Source: Candidatus Saccharimonadota bacterium (GTDB taxonomy: Bacteria > Patescibacteriota > Saccharimonadia > Saccharimonadales > Saccharimonadaceae). From it: DNA of 64,000 bases. Position numbers and translations under genes: made by a program. The DNA is taken from NCBI GenBank assembly GCA_017406905.1, contig JAFQXN010000006.1, positions 248,001 to 312,000 of the forward strand. Direction: 5' to 3'. Positions 27,074-37,008 of this stretch are shown here, one piece after another. The notes beneath the pieces are model-generated. The model saw only the letters and a program-made list of their open reading frames with translations. It did no database searches and had not been told where the DNA came from. The first letter of the stretch is position 1; each line of letters starts with the position of its first letter.

Positions 27074-27101
27074 CAAAAACGAACCGGATTTCTCCGGTTC
27101 G
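27074..27101 (-). terminator. Terminator after the 572-aa surface protein gene
   Basis: Stem CGAACCGGA / TCCGGTTCG with a 4-nt loop, followed on the minus strand by TTTTTGTG. It sits directly before the rplF promoter and insulates it. Confidence 0.88.
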
Positions 27102-27164
27102 CTAGATTATCGTACTATCCCCCCATTATAGCACACATTTTTATTTTTGTCAAGTTTACCTCTG

Positions 27165-28883
27165 TTATTGCTTCTGGCGGCGCATCAAGTAGGCGAAGCT
27201 CACAATCGAAGTTAGTAACCCGACCGTCACAGAAGTCAACAATGTTGCGCTCATCGCTGATGCCCCCGCCGCCGTCACCGTACCAGTCTCTGGTGTCGCC
27301 GCACTGCCTTTTTCCTCTTCCTGTGTCTCATTTACGCCTACCACACCGTAAGTAGAGAGGTGAGTGGTAGTGAAGGAAAACCAATACCCCTCTGCCTCTG
27401 GATCACTTAGATATACTTCATGTCGCTCAACTTCTACACCATTCTCAAAGTAAACTACATATAGTTTATCGTATGCAGCAAGCATTGCGTGCGTATCTTC
27501 GTCGATGTCAAAGTAAATCGTCAATTCGTTGTTCTTTACTTCAATTCTACCACCGTCACGGTCTAGCATATCAATCTCAACCGCACCAATTAACTCGCCA
27601 CCCTTAGTCTCGCTCAAAGTCAAACCATCTTTATCGACTTCTACCGCCGAAAGTGTAGCTTTCCTATCCGCAATCAATTCTTTACCAAACTCAACCGCAG
27701 TCGATACATGGCCTTCTCCTTCGCCGCCGTCTTCAATGAAGTATGCACCCTGTGGACCCCAGTCAACTTTCTTTGGTGCGATATATGGCACTTCTTCGCC
27801 GGTCTCTCTATCGGTATAGGTGTCTACCTCTTCCGCCGGATCGTCCATATTCTCAGGATCAACTACTTTATAGCCACCCTCAGCCTCTGCCGCCACGTAT
27901 CCATTTGCAATATACTCTGCGCCAGGCTTCTTATTATAGGTACCGCCCGTAACTTCCACCGACTTCACTGCCCCCTCAGCTGGACCATACTCATAAATAG
28001 TATCTTCATTGTACTGAGAAACAAAACTACCAGCGGTAATATTTAGCTCAATATCACCTGGATACCCAGTGTTTTTCTCAATTTGAACTGCTGCGCCAGA
28101 AGGGCGGATACCATTATTATAAAGCTCAGGTGGCAACTCTACTGGATTACCAGTGCCAGTAACTGTAGCACCGTCGATATTAACAATCCCGCCTTTAATA
28201 CCAACGCCAGAGCCCACACCAGTAATCGTAGCCTCACCGATATTCCACTCAGCGTAACCCATAGCCGCTACTGCTAGACCACCAGCATCTTCTGCATCTA
28301 CAATAGCCGCATCGGCTGTCACCACAGCACCCTTATAAATATTTACCGTAGGATAGTTGGTCTTATCTTTTACTGTACCAATCAACCAAATACCAGAATT
28401 GTGACCATTGAGCTTCCCGTAGACATCAACTTTTGTATTGTATGCCGTAATGCCATTATTATATATTACAATCGGATTCTGCCCGCTCATCGTCACACCA
28501 GCACCAACCGTCACATTGGTCTCGCTCGCCGACGTAGCGTCGTCAACACCAAATACCTGAATCATACCGGTATTCATAGTGTTTGTGGTCGAAATTGTAC
28601 CCTCGCCCTCGACCGTCAATGTATGCCCCTTAACCTTGAAAAACTTCCCAGTCTCGGTAGCTGTGATGTTATGACCGTTCAAATCAACCGTCAAATCACT
28701 CGTGAGCTCTAGTACACCAGTCATCACGACGTCTGAAGTCAAAGTACAAGTCTTTGCCTCAGTGCCAGCTGCACAGGCAACCAAATCATACGGTTCGCCA
28801 TCCGCCCAAACCGCCGGCGCCAAAACCCCAGCACTACCCATAGCCGCAACAAACGCAGCATAATATAGCTTATGTTTGACCAT
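27165..28883 (-). CDS. Cell-surface protein with beta-helix-like repeats and sortase-type C-terminus
   Basis: 572 aa starting MVKHKLYYAAF. GGAGG stands 6 nt before ATG 28883. A signal peptide covers about 1-28. Residues about 35-310 contain many short beta-strand repeats (VDLNGHNITA, VNIYKGAVVTADAA, VNIDGATVTGTGN) typical of pectate-lyase-like parallel beta-helices. An acidic region follows. The end is a sorting-signal-like tail: TPETGT, a hydrophobic helix, then RRQKQ. Likely anchored to the cell wall as adhesin or shield. It has its own promoter (TTGACT, 16 bp, TATAAT) and terminator, although it lies between ribosomal protein genes. The function is inferred from architecture only. Confidence 0.84.
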   Translation of the reverse strand: MVKHKLYYAAFVAAMGSAGVLAPAVWADGEPYDLVACAAGTEAKTCTLTSDVVMTGVLELTSDLTVDLNGHNITATETGKFFKVKGHTLTVEGEGTISTTNTMNTGMIQVFGVDDATSASETNVTVGAGVTMSGQNPIVIYNNGITAYNTKVDVYGKLNGHNSGIWLIGTVKDKTNYPTVNIYKGAVVTADAAIVDAEDAGGLAVAAMGYAEWNIGEATITGVGSGVGIKGGIVNIDGATVTGTGNPVELPPELYNNGIRPSGAAVQIEKNTGYPGDIELNITAGSFVSQYNEDTIYEYGPAEGAVKSVEVTGGTYNKKPGAEYIANGYVAAEAEGGYKVVDPENMDDPAEEVDTYTDRETGEEVPYIAPKKVDWGPQGAYFIEDGGEGEGHVSTAVEFGKELIADRKATLSAVEVDKDGLTLSETKGGELIGAVEIDMLDRDGGRIEVKNNELTIYFDIDEDTHAMLAAYDKLYVVYFENGVEVERHEVYLSDPEAEGYWFSFTTTHLSTYGVVGVNETQEEEKGSAATPETGTVTAAGASAMSATLLTSVTVGLLTSIVSFAYLMRRQKQ

Positions 28884-28909
28884 TTTTTCCTCCACTTTAC
28901 TACTTATGA

Positions 28910-28937
28910 TTATACCCCACTAAAAACCTGAAGTCAA
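28910..28937 (-). promoter_or_regulatory. Promoter of the 572-aa surface protein gene
   Basis: TTGACT 28937-28932, 16-bp spacer, TATAAT 28915-28910, followed by a leader of about 20 nt with GTGGAGG. Confidence 0.75.
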
Positions 28938-28960
28938 CATAAAAAACCAAAATATTCCAC

Positions 28961-28984
28961 CAAAAATCCCCTCTTTCGAGGGGA
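28961..28984 (-). terminator. Terminator after the 1325-aa surface protein gene
   Basis: Stem TCCCCTC / GAGGGGA with a GAAA loop on the minus strand, followed by TTTTTGG. Confidence 0.88.
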
Positions 28985-29036
28985 CCTTGGAGCTAGATAC
29001 TTTCCGTTGTATCAAGCCTAGAATACATTGCCAGTT

Positions 29037-32000
29037 TTACTGACGTTTCGATGCCTTTATCGCACCAGCCAACGCGATGGCAGACATCAATGACACTGCA
29101 GTCACTATAACGCTCAGTGAACTCTGAGCCATATTGTCCTCAGTTGCAGTGTTCGCACCGGTTTCTGGCGCACTTACCGTGTAAGTCACCGGAATCAGTG
29201 TATCTTCGTAGGCAACCGCATAAGTAGAAAACTTATCCGAAATCACGTATAGCCATCCATCCTGAATGTAGAAATCTACACCTTCAGTCAAGACTTGAAC
29301 TTCTGGAGTCTCGCCCTCGTGATGGCGCACTACGATATAGCTACGAGCATAGCCATCCGCTGGGTTCGTCACCTCGCAAAGCGCTACCGTGATTTTGTTG
29401 TTTAATTCATGTAGTTTACCTACGCTATTTCCATCCACCGTTACGATTACCGACGCATCATAGAATACTACATTCTTTGCGCCCAATGACTCTAACACTG
29501 CCAACAAACCTTCATCAATCTCAGCATCCTCGTCCAGAAGATTTACCTGCACAAAGGTCTCAATCGGCAATTGATTGTTAATTGCATTCTGTAAGCCAGC
29601 CAATACGCTGTATCCATCTTCGCCAAACAAAGCTTGCTCGCCATCTCTAGCCGCCAATCTTCGCAAACGATAACCAGTACGGCTATTTAGCAAATCGCCA
29701 ATCTTACCTTCAGCTACTAAGCTCTCAAGATAAGCTTGAATTGTATCTGCCGTCACGCCTGCTGGCTCCGATTTATCATCAGATTCCAAACTATACACAA
29801 TCACCGTGGCTTTCTTAATGTCCAAACGTGCTGCCGGACGACCAGAATCCTCTGGCTCAAACTCTGTAAAGTCATGTGCTACCCACACTGTATGCTCACC
29901 CAGTGTAGCATTTGTCGCATCAAACAAGATTACCATTTCACCGTCGCTATTCTCTTGCGCCACATAATCCACGCCACTCTCATCATCCACCGCTACACTT
30001 GGCGCCCAGGCACCATTACCAGTAATTTCAATCGTCTGCCCCTTGCGTACTAGCAAAGTTTCCTCTACTACGTCAATCACTACCACGAGCATATCACATT
30101 CATCTACTACAGTACCATCTGGCATATAGTCAACGTAATGCACTCTATATACGCCTGGCGCACTTGCCACCAATCTCGTATAGTCAGTTGTCGCCGACCA
30201 ACCCCAACCACTCGTCGCAAATCTCAAACCATTCGCTTCACCATCTATTACTGTGATTTCTCCGCCAAGATGTGCACGATCATTCAAGTCACCCACTCCT
30301 ACATAAACCGTATCACCAGTCTCCGCATATTGGATTGGCTCTGCTTTAATCATCTCGTAAGTGTGCAATCTCACGCTCTTTGTAGCCGTAGTGCCATTTG
30401 CATAAGCTTTGAAGGTAATCGTATAATTACCTGGCGCTAAAGCATCGTCCCACTCAAAATTCCAGCTTCTACCCTGAATTGAAGTCGGAGTCGCAGTAAA
30501 GCCTGCCGTCACCTCCTCACCAGTTTCGTCATTTACCATAACGAAATCCGTATTATAACGACCTTCCGCAGCATTAATTTCCTGCCAGTAGTTATTAATC
30601 GTTTCAATCAAAATCCTACCTTCATCTTGGCGTACGTGATAGCTGTCCTGACCAAAGGTAAAGTTAATCACATACACCTTAATTGAAGCCGATGCTACAC
30701 CATCATCAAAGATTACCTCGTATGCACCAGCCGCTTCACCAGTCACTCGCCAATTACCACCATGACGATATTCAGGATTCACGCCACTTAGTCCAGTAGC
30801 TACATTCGCCCGGATGCTACTCCTTGCAGTAAATCCATTAGCTTCCGTCACATTTACTTCAATTCTATTCTGGCTCTGATTCCGAGGATCACGCGTCAAC
30901 ACAATGTAGTTCTCGCTATCACCAACAATATTGATGCTATGCACCTGCACAGTGATTTCTTTCCTCGCTACCTCTTGGTCTAACACAGTATCCACAAATT
31001 CCACCGTATATGCACCAGGAGCAGCACCATCCACGATAGAAAGTGAATACTCACCATTCCCCAAATCATTTACCACTACTTCATCAGTCGGTGCGCCACT
31101 TGCATCTTTCACCGCATAGGTCACTGCACCGCCTTCGTCATAAATCGTGAAAGAATCAGATGTGGATACCATATTACCTAAATCGTAAGTGTTATCCTCT
31201 TCAATACCCTCAGTCACAAAATCCCACACGTGCAAATTAAACGCCGGAGATGCCTTTTTGCCATCTACGCTCAATTTATAGGTAACTTTTGTCTCGCCAG
31301 CTTTCTTGCCAGTGATTGCGTTGCCTTCGTTTTCTGCAATCGTCGCATCCGCGAACTTCACAAACGAAAGCGTCACATCATCTGAACCTTTTTTGATGAT
31401 GTCGTTGATATCGCTTTCTTCCAAAGTTACGTCCTTCTGCAAAAGCACATCCTTTTGTACATCATACACATACACCTTAAAAGCTTTGCTCAAAGGAGTC
31501 GTCAATCTACCATCAAGGTCAGTAGAGAATGTCAAGTTCACTTTCCCAGCGTCAATGCCTTTCAAGGTGTATTTACCAGCTGTACCGCTTGTCACTTGCA
31601 ATTTCTCTTCCTGCAAATCATCAGACTCAGGAGTAATCGACCAGCTTGAATCCGTATCTACGGTCTTTTTATTGCCCTTCTTCAAAATCAACGTATCGCT
31701 GCCTTCCTCAAAATCATACACCGATACCTCAAAAGTCCGCTGAGTATGCACCGTATCATCAAATTCTACCGTAATAGTAGAAGTACCAGACGCCAAACCA
31801 TTCACGGTTTTCTCATCAGCCGCAATCTCGGCGACACTCTCATCAGACGAGCTAATCAATCTCCAACCCACATTCCACTTGTCTGAAGCAATATTCATCG
31901 TCACAGAATCGTTCTTCGCGATTACCTGATCCTCTACGCCAGAAATCTGATAAATCTGCACTCGAGAATGCCCAGTCTTGCCGCTGTTGTTATTTACATC

Positions 32001-33014
32001 AATCTCTTTACGCCCACCATTTACGCCCTTTACATATCCTACAATCTCACCATTCTCTACATTAGTAGTAATAGTCACATCTCCAGGATATTCTGTCGCA
32101 CCGCTGCTACGCTTTACCACATATTCTAGCCTGTTCATCTCTGCCGGCGACACCCGGAAAAACTCTACCGGCTCGCTTGCGTCAAGCGGCATCAAAACAT
32201 TATTTGTACTAATCGTAGTAGGAGCCCCTACTTTCCAATAATCTGCCGTATCTGAATAGCTATAAACTTCAAGCCCATTTGCTTCATAACCACTCGGATC
32301 TATGCCAAACACGCCATCGTTAATAGTTGTATAATTCATCAAACTGTTGCTTTTTGTAATCGCACTCGTAATGCCACGAAAATCACCATCGTTAATGGTT
32401 AGTGCGTCATTTGGGCTGTTCTCAGCGTAAGCCCTATTTGCAATCGAAGCGCCAGCAAAAGCACCATCGTTAATCGTGATAGTTTCCGTCACGGTAGTAC
32501 CGCTTTGTCGCCCCAACCCAAAAATCGGACCACTTGCTTCAAAAGTACCGCCATCTACTACCAAACTACCGCCCACCACGTTAATCAAACCCGCATAATC
32601 ACCAGATTCTAAAACCAATCGCCCATTTACGGTCGCCAAAGCTCCGCTAGCGCCACTGTTAGAATAAAGTCCACCATTTCCTACAGAATCCAGCACCGTC
32701 ACACTAGCGCTACTGCCAATTATCAAAGCCTTGGTACTGCCACCCGCTGCCGTCAAAGTGTGGCCATTCAAATCAAGCGTCGTGTTCACCGCACTATTTA
32801 CATTCACACCGCCGTCAACGATGTCCGCACAAAGCGTCACGTTGCCACCAGCATTAAGCGCCGTCTTGAGCTCCAAATTCGTAGTCGGCCCCGCACAAGT
32901 ATCATCTGCCCAAGCGCTGCCATTCGGAATCACCGGCACCGCTGCAAGCGCCAACACCAAAGCCGAACCAGTGTAGCCTGCTCGTTTTAAATTTGATATT
33001 GCTTTCATACCCAT
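29037..33014 (-). CDS. Giant cell-surface protein with Ig-like modules and sortase-type C-terminus
   Basis: 1325 aa. AAGGAGG precedes ATG 33014. A signal peptide ends near SAWADD (about 36). Residues about 45-240 share the LNGH-type beta-helix repeats with the neighbour at 27165. From about 290 to 1060 there are repeated all-beta segments of some 80-100 residues with recurring VYV.N or VHVWDF-like ends, suggesting bacterial Ig-like (BIG-type) modules. An alpha/beta region follows (about 1110-1270). The tail is APETGA, a hydrophobic helix and KASKRQ, a sorting-signal-like end. Probably a wall-anchored adhesin projecting from the cell. No enzymatic motif seen. One of two surface genes that separate rpsH from rplF. 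Confidence 0.84.
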   Translation of the reverse strand: MGMKAISNLKRAGYTGSALVLALAAVPVIPNGSAWADDTCAGPTTNLELKTALNAGGNVTLCADIVDGGVNVNSAVNTTLDLNGHTLTAAGGSTKALIIGSSASVTVLDSVGNGGLYSNSGASGALATVNGRLVLESGDYAGLINVVGGSLVVDGGTFEASGPIFGLGRQSGTTVTETITINDGAFAGASIANRAYAENSPNDALTINDGDFRGITSAITKSNSLMNYTTINDGVFGIDPSGYEANGLEVYSYSDTADYWKVGAPTTISTNNVLMPLDASEPVEFFRVSPAEMNRLEYVVKRSSGATEYPGDVTITTNVENGEIVGYVKGVNGGRKEIDVNNNSGKTGHSRVQIYQISGVEDQVIAKNDSVTMNIASDKWNVGWRLISSSDESVAEIAADEKTVNGLASGTSTITVEFDDTVHTQRTFEVSVYDFEEGSDTLILKKGNKKTVDTDSSWSITPESDDLQEEKLQVTSGTAGKYTLKGIDAGKVNLTFSTDLDGRLTTPLSKAFKVYVYDVQKDVLLQKDVTLEESDINDIIKKGSDDVTLSFVKFADATIAENEGNAITGKKAGETKVTYKLSVDGKKASPAFNLHVWDFVTEGIEEDNTYDLGNMVSTSDSFTIYDEGGAVTYAVKDASGAPTDEVVVNDLGNGEYSLSIVDGAAPGAYTVEFVDTVLDQEVARKEITVQVHSINIVGDSENYIVLTRDPRNQSQNRIEVNVTEANGFTARSSIRANVATGLSGVNPEYRHGGNWRVTGEAAGAYEVIFDDGVASASIKVYVINFTFGQDSYHVRQDEGRILIETINNYWQEINAAEGRYNTDFVMVNDETGEEVTAGFTATPTSIQGRSWNFEWDDALAPGNYTITFKAYANGTTATKSVRLHTYEMIKAEPIQYAETGDTVYVGVGDLNDRAHLGGEITVIDGEANGLRFATSGWGWSATTDYTRLVASAPGVYRVHYVDYMPDGTVVDECDMLVVVIDVVEETLLVRKGQTIEITGNGAWAPSVAVDDESGVDYVAQENSDGEMVILFDATNATLGEHTVWVAHDFTEFEPEDSGRPAARLDIKKATVIVYSLESDDKSEPAGVTADTIQAYLESLVAEGKIGDLLNSRTGYRLRRLAARDGEQALFGEDGYSVLAGLQNAINNQLPIETFVQVNLLDEDAEIDEGLLAVLESLGAKNVVFYDASVIVTVDGNSVGKLHELNNKITVALCEVTNPADGYARSYIVVRHHEGETPEVQVLTEGVDFYIQDGWLYVISDKFSTYAVAYEDTLIPVTYTVSAPETGANTATEDNMAQSSLSVIVTAVSLMSAIALAGAIKASKRQ

Positions 33015-33122
33015 TATTGTCCTCCTTTTGGTTATGATTTAATCTTGCCGACGCTCCAGCCGCACAAGAACAAAACGAGCCCAGGCCCCACCCGAACTCT
33101 TATCCTTGCTCTATTTTTCCCC

Positions 33123-33151
33123 ATTTTATCGCACGATTCACCAAATTGCAA
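33123..33151 (-). promoter_or_regulatory. Likely promoter of the 1325-aa surface protein gene
   Basis: TTGCAA 33151-33146, 17-bp spacer, TAAAAT 33128-33123 on the minus strand. The leader of about 100 nt is GC-rich and ends in AAGGAGG, unlike the leaderless arrangement elsewhere. Confidence 0.65.
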
Positions 33152-33164
33152 CAATAAGCTCAAT

Positions 33165-33195
33165 AAAAAGAAGGCTAATTTCTTAGCCTTCTTTT
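33165..33195 (-). terminator. Terminator after rpsH
   Basis: Stem AAGAAGGCTAA / TTAGCCTTCTT, loop of 4 nt, T-runs on both sides. It ends the rplC-to-rpsH operon before the two surface protein genes. Confidence 0.9.
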
Positions 33196-33204
33196 ACTCT
33201 TCTC

Positions 33205-33606
33205 TTACCAGACCTTCACAAGAATTTCACCGCCAAGACGATTTTTCTTCGCTTCACGACCAGTCATCAAACCTTTAGAGGTCGATACAATTATCATACC
33301 TCGGCCAGACTTCACCACTGGTAAATCTTCCGCTGACGAATATACACGACGTCCAGGCTTCGAAACTTTTGTGATTTCGTTAATCTTGGCATTTGCACCA
33401 GGCTCGTTAATCTTCACCTTCAAAATACCGCGAGGGCTCTCGTCGATGATTTCAAAACCCGCCACATAGCCATTCTTCGCCAAAACTTCAATCACTTGCA
33501 CTTTAAGTTTAGAAGTAGGAACAAGTATCTCGCTTTTTCCAACCATTACTGCGTTACGAATACGCGTAATCAAGTCGGCAATTTGATCAGTAGATTGTAA
33601 TGACAT
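33205..33606 (-). CDS. rpsH: 30S ribosomal protein S8
   Basis: 133 aa, uS8. DQIADLITRIRNAVMVGK at the start and the C-terminal STSKGLMTGREAKKNRLGGEIL are diagnostic. S8 binds the central domain of 16S rRNA and is a classic translational repressor of the spc operon. It is followed by a terminator rather than by rplF. Confidence 0.96.
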   Translation of the reverse strand: MSLQSTDQIADLITRIRNAVMVGKSEILVPTSKLKVQVIEVLAKNGYVAGFEIIDESPRGILKVKINEPGANAKINEITKVSKPGRRVYSSAEDLPVVKSGRGMIIVSTSKGLMTGREAKKNRLGGEILVKVW

Positions 33607-33622
33607 ATCCTTCTCCTTTCTC

Positions 33623-33892
33623 CTACCAGCTACTCTTAGTTACACCAGGAATCTCGCCTTTGGAGGCCTTCTCCCGGAAGTTAATACGTGACAAGCCAAA
33701 CCTACGCATATATCCTCTCGGACGCCCATCGAGCATATCGCGATTCTTAAGGCGCGTCGGCGATGCATTTCGCGGAAGCTTTTGCAAACCTTCCAAATCA
33801 CCTGCTGCCTTCAGTTCAGCACGTTTAGCTTTATATTTTTCGTACATTTTACGCCGCTTTTCATCGCGGAGAACTGCAGATTTCTTCGCCAT
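33623..33892 (-). CDS. rpsN: 30S ribosomal protein S14
   Basis: 89 aa from [14 protein letters not shown], the length of the long, zinc-free S14 type; no CxxC pairs are present. [20 protein letters not shown] and [10 protein letters not shown] are family motifs. ATG 33892 lies 5 nt after GGAGAAAAG and overlaps the rplE stop region by none (rplE ends at 33894). Confidence 0.95.
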   Translation of the reverse strand: MAKKSAVLRDEKRRKMYEKYKAKRAELKAAGDLEGLQKLPRNASPTRLKNRDMLDGRPRGYMRRFGLSRINFREKASKGEIPGVTKSSW

Positions 33893-33893
33893 C

Positions 33894-34490
33894 TTACTTT
33901 TCTCCTTTCTCAAACGGCATACCAAAGAGTTCTAGCAATTTAGTGCTTCCTTCCTTTGAACCATTTTTAATTATAAACGTCACTTCGAGGCCGTGCAAAG
34001 CCGCTGCATCTTCAAAAGTAATCTCTGGAAATACAGTTTGCTCTTTGAGCCCTAAGTTATAATTGCCTTGCGCATCGAATGCCGTACGCGATACACCATG
34101 GAAATCCCGCACGTGTGGCAACGCAATGTTTATCAATCTGTCAACAAATTCGTACATCTTATCATTACGAAGTGTTGTCAAATATCCTACCGGCGCGCCC
34201 ATGCCTTTACGAATTTTAAAGGTCGCAATCGACTTCTTCGCAAGTCGCGAAGTCGGCGCCTGACCGGTAATCTTCTCAAGCGTCAACGCTACCGTTTCGG
34301 TAAATTTCTTATCTTCACGCTTCTTACCTACACCCGAAGATACAATTACCTTCTTTAGTTCTGGTACTTGATTAATATTCTTCAAGCCCAATTCTTTCTG
34401 CAACTTCGCCTTCAACTCTTTATTATAGAGCTCTTTGAGGCGTGGTTGTGCTTTGACCGCAGTCTTAGCAGCCGTTTTCTTTTCCGCCAT
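33894..34490 (-). CDS. rplE: 50S ribosomal protein L5
   Basis: 198 aa, uL5, contacting 5S rRNA and the P-site t[25 protein letters not shown] and the FPEITF motif fit. The first 15 residues are a Lys/Ala extension not usual in the family. It overlaps the rplX stop by one base. Confidence 0.95.
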   Translation of the reverse strand: MAEKKTAAKTAVKAQPRLKELYNKELKAKLQKELGLKNINQVPELKKVIVSSGVGKKREDKKFTETVALTLEKITGQAPTSRLAKKSIATFKIRKGMGAPVGYLTTLRNDKMYEFVDRLINIALPHVRDFHGVSRTAFDAQGNYNLGLKEQTVFPEITFEDAAALHGLEVTFIIKNGSKEGSTKLLELFGMPFEKGEK

Positions 34491-34795
34491 TATTTAGCTC
34501 CTTTCTCTGATTTTTTGCCTTTTCGGCTCTTTGAATTGTCAACTTTTTTCACAGAGGACTTCACGTACTTTGAAGCCTCCACCAGCTTAAGATTTGACAA
34601 ATCAACTCCCACATGAATTGTCTTTTTACCTCCCGCAGGATTCAAATAAGACTTCCTCATGTGACGCTCCACCATTCCGATACCCTCAAGACAGGCCTTG
34701 CCAGCCTTGCGATCAATTTTCACGATTTTAGCCTCTTTGCCCTTATTGTTGCCAGAGATTACTAAAACTTTGTCATTTACTTTCAAGTTTGCCAT
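34490..34795 (-). CDS. rplX: 50S ribosomal protein L24
   Basis: 101 aa from MANLKVNDKVLVISG; upstream in-frame sequence overlaps rplN and is not L24. The KOW motif VISGNNKGKEAKIVKID is clear. uL24 starts assembly of the large subunit. The C-terminal 20 residues are Lys/Ser-rich. Confidence 0.95.
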   Translation of the reverse strand: MANLKVNDKVLVISGNNKGKEAKIVKIDRKAGKACLEGIGMVERHMRKSYLNPAGGKKTIHVGVDLSNLKLVEASKYVKSSVKKVDNSKSRKGKKSEKGAK

Positions 34796-34796
34796 A

Positions 34797-35165
34797 TTAT
34801 AGTACCTCCGGAGCCAAGCTGATAATCTTTGAAAACCCGAGGTCACGAAGTTCCCTAGGAATTGGCCCAAACACACGCGTACCCTTAGGAGTTTTATCGT
34901 CGTTTACAAGCACTGCCGCATTTTCGTCAAACCGAATAGTCGAACCATCCGGCCGGCGAATCGGCGCCACCGTTCGCACAATCACTGCACGGACTACGGC
35001 CTTCTTCTTTACGTTACCGTTTGGTGAAGCCTCCTTTACTGAGCAGGTCACAATATCACCAACCCGAGCATACCTTGCGCGAGTTCCGCCCAGCACCCGA
35101 ATCACTCCCAACTCTTTCGCGCCGGAGTTATCCGCTACCTTTAATCTAGTTTCTTGCTGTATCAT
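34797..35165 (-). CDS. rplN: 50S ribosomal protein L14
   Basis: 122 aa, normal length for uL14. [20 protein letters not shown] at the start and [19 protein letters not shown] at the end are almost textbook. It sits one base from rplX and overlaps rpsQ by one base. Confidence 0.97.
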   Translation of the reverse strand: MIQQETRLKVADNSGAKELGVIRVLGGTRARYARVGDIVTCSVKEASPNGNVKKKAVVRAVIVRTVAPIRRPDGSTIRFDENAAVLVNDDKTPKGTRVFGPIPRELRDLGFSKIISLAPEVL

Positions 35166-35518
35166 TATGCTTCCCCCTCTTCATCCGCTTCGGCTGCTTT
35201 TGCCTTTGCGATTTTATCTGCACCAACCTTCTCTGGCAGGTCAACTTTATTTACATCATCCTTTAACTCTACTGTGCCACGTGATTTTTCAATCACCTTC
35301 ACGAGAGTATAGGCTTTTGTCCTTGACAATGGTCGCGACATCGCGATTTCCACTCTGTCACCCACCTTCGCTTCGTTTTTCTCGTCGTGCGCAGTATATT
35401 TACGAGTTTTCGTGTACTGCTTACGATAAAGCGGATGAGTTTCACGCGAAACGATGGAGACGGTAATGGTCTTATCACGCTTATCAGAGGTCACTGTCCC
35501 TACTAATGTGTGTGCCAT
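35165..35518 (-). CDS. rpsQ: 30S ribosomal protein S17
   Basis: 117 aa, uS17. [26 protein letters not shown] and [16 protein letters not shown] are the OB-fold signature. The family is about 85 aa; the rest is an acidic/Lys C-terminal tail. It follows rplP by one base, leaving no space for rpmC (L29), which normally lies here. Confidence 0.96.
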   Translation of the reverse strand: MAHTLVGTVTSDKRDKTITVSIVSRETHPLYRKQYTKTRKYTAHDEKNEAKVGDRVEIAMSRPLSRTKAYTLVKVIEKSRGTVELKDDVNKVDLPEKVGADKIAKAKAAEADEEGEA

Positions 35519-35519
35519 A

Positions 35520-35939
35520 TTAGAACTCCTCTTTCTTTATAATTTTACATTTCACCGGCAATTTGTGTGAAGCGAGTCGGAGGGCTTCACGCGCCTGCTC
35601 TTCAGTCACGTCGGCAATTTCAAACATTACCGTACCAGCTTTTACCTTAGCCACATAAAACTGCGGTTCGCCTTTACCGGAACCCATTTTTACATCCAAA
35701 GGCTTCTTAGTAACTGGCGTATGTGGGAAAATCCGAATCCAAATCTTACCACCACGCTTAATATAACGTGTAATCGCCTGACGGGCTGCCTCAATTTGTC
35801 GTGAGTTAATTCGCTCATTGTCAAGCGACATCAACCCAAAATCGCCAAATGCTACAGTATTGCAACGTGTCGCCACGCCTTCATTTTTGCCTTTACGTAC
35901 CTTGCGGTGCGCTAGTTTTCTTGGAATCAAAATAGCCAT
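35520..35939 (-). CDS. rplP: 50S ribosomal protein L16
   Basis: 139 aa from [20 protein letters not shown] 35939 is supported by the family start and lies one base from the rpsC stop. [20 protein letters not shown] and [16 protein letters not shown] are uL16 motifs. Located at the A-site side of the peptidyl transferase centre. Confidence 0.96.
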   Translation of the reverse strand: MAILIPRKLAHRKVRKGKNEGVATRCNTVAFGDFGLMSLDNERINSRQIEAARQAITRYIKRGGKIWIRIFPHTPVTKKPLDVKMGSGKGEPQFYVAKVKAGTVMFEIADVTEEQAREALRLASHKLPVKCKIIKKEEF

Positions 35940-35940
35940 T

Positions 35941-36567
35941 TTATTTCTCCCCCTTATAGATCCAAACTTTAACACCTACGATACCGGCAATAGTCGGCGC
36001 ATGATGACAATAAAAGTCAATATCCGCACGCAAAGTATGTAGCGGCACTGAACCCTCGATGAATTTCTCGCGGCGTGACATTTCCGCGCCATTCAAACGT
36101 CCAGACACCTCAATACGTACACCTTTAGCGCCTGCATTCATAGTAGACTGCAAAGCCATTTTTACCGCTCTGCGGAAATTCATACGCTTACCCAACTGGA
36201 ATCCGATATTCTCGGCCACCAATTTCGCATTAAGCTCTGGCTTCTTTACTTCTTCTACATTTACCCGTACTGGGCCACTCACGATTTTTTCAAGCTCTTT
36301 CTTGAGCTCATTAATACCAGCGCCCTGCTTACCGATTACTGCGCCAGCTTTCGCCGTCAAAATTGTAATCGTCGTAAGATTTGCGGAGCGTTCAATATTG
36401 ATTCGCGCAATCGTCGGCCGTGATTTAAACCGATCTTCGATCATCTTGCGAATCTTGACGTCTTCCACTAGCCAATGACGAAAATCACTTTTCCGTGTAA
36501 ACCACTTCGAGGACCAGTCTTTGCTAAGCTGGAGACGGTAAGAGATGGGATTAACCTTCTGACCCAT
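35941..36567 (-). CDS. rpsC: 30S ribosomal protein S3
   Basis: 208 aa, uS3. MGQKVNPISYRLQLSKDWSS start, a KH domain with GAVIGKQGAGINELKK, and the C-terminal GRLNGAEMSRREKFIEGSVP. Shorter than average S3 (about 215-230) because it lacks a long C-terminal tail. Helps form the mRNA entry channel. Confidence 0.96.
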   Translation of the reverse strand: MGQKVNPISYRLQLSKDWSSKWFTRKSDFRHWLVEDVKIRKMIEDRFKSRPTIARINIERSANLTTITILTAKAGAVIGKQGAGINELKKELEKIVSGPVRVNVEEVKKPELNAKLVAENIGFQLGKRMNFRRAVKMALQSTMNAGAKGVRIEVSGRLNGAEMSRREKFIEGSVPLHTLRADIDFYCHHAPTIAGIVGVKVWIYKGEK

Positions 36568-36568
36568 A

Positions 36569-37006
36569 TTACTTTTTCTCCTTCTTCGCTGCAGCCTTAG
36601 TTGCAGGCTTTTTATCAGCCTTCACTTCAGCCTCTTTTGCGACTTTTTTAACTTTTTCTTCGCCGGCGACCTCGACGAATATATTACTACTAATCTTTTC
36701 GTAAGGCAATGCACGCCCACGCGATGCCGGTACATACCGACGCATTCGTGCGCCACTCGTTACAAAAATTCTCGCAATTCGTACAGTTTTTGGATCAATC
36801 GACACCTTAGAATTATTCAATAAATTCGCATTTGCCGATTCCACCGCCTTAAGTACCGCGCGTGCAGCACGGCGAGGCGTGTGCTCCAAAATCACCACCG
36901 CATCCGCCACGTAGCGATCGCGCACTAGCGCTGCTACGATATTCGTTTTGCGTGGCTGGCTATCAATACCTTTTTCGTATGCATGTGCAAAATATGTTTC
37001 CGCCAT
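36569..37006 (-). CDS. rplV: 50S ribosomal protein L22
   Basis: 145 aa, uL22, which lines the exit tunnel. PRKTNIVAALVRDRYVADAV and RARGRALPYEK-like tunnel loop (SRGRALPYEKISSNI) are present. A Lys/Ala-rich C-terminal tail of about 30 residues is added, as in several neighbours. Confidence 0.95.
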   Translation of the reverse strand: MAETYFAHAYEKGIDSQPRKTNIVAALVRDRYVADAVVILEHTPRRAARAVLKAVESANANLLNNSKVSIDPKTVRIARIFVTSGARMRRYVPASRGRALPYEKISSNIFVEVAGEEKVKKVAKEAEVKADKKPATKAAAKKEKK

Positions 37007-37008
37007 AA

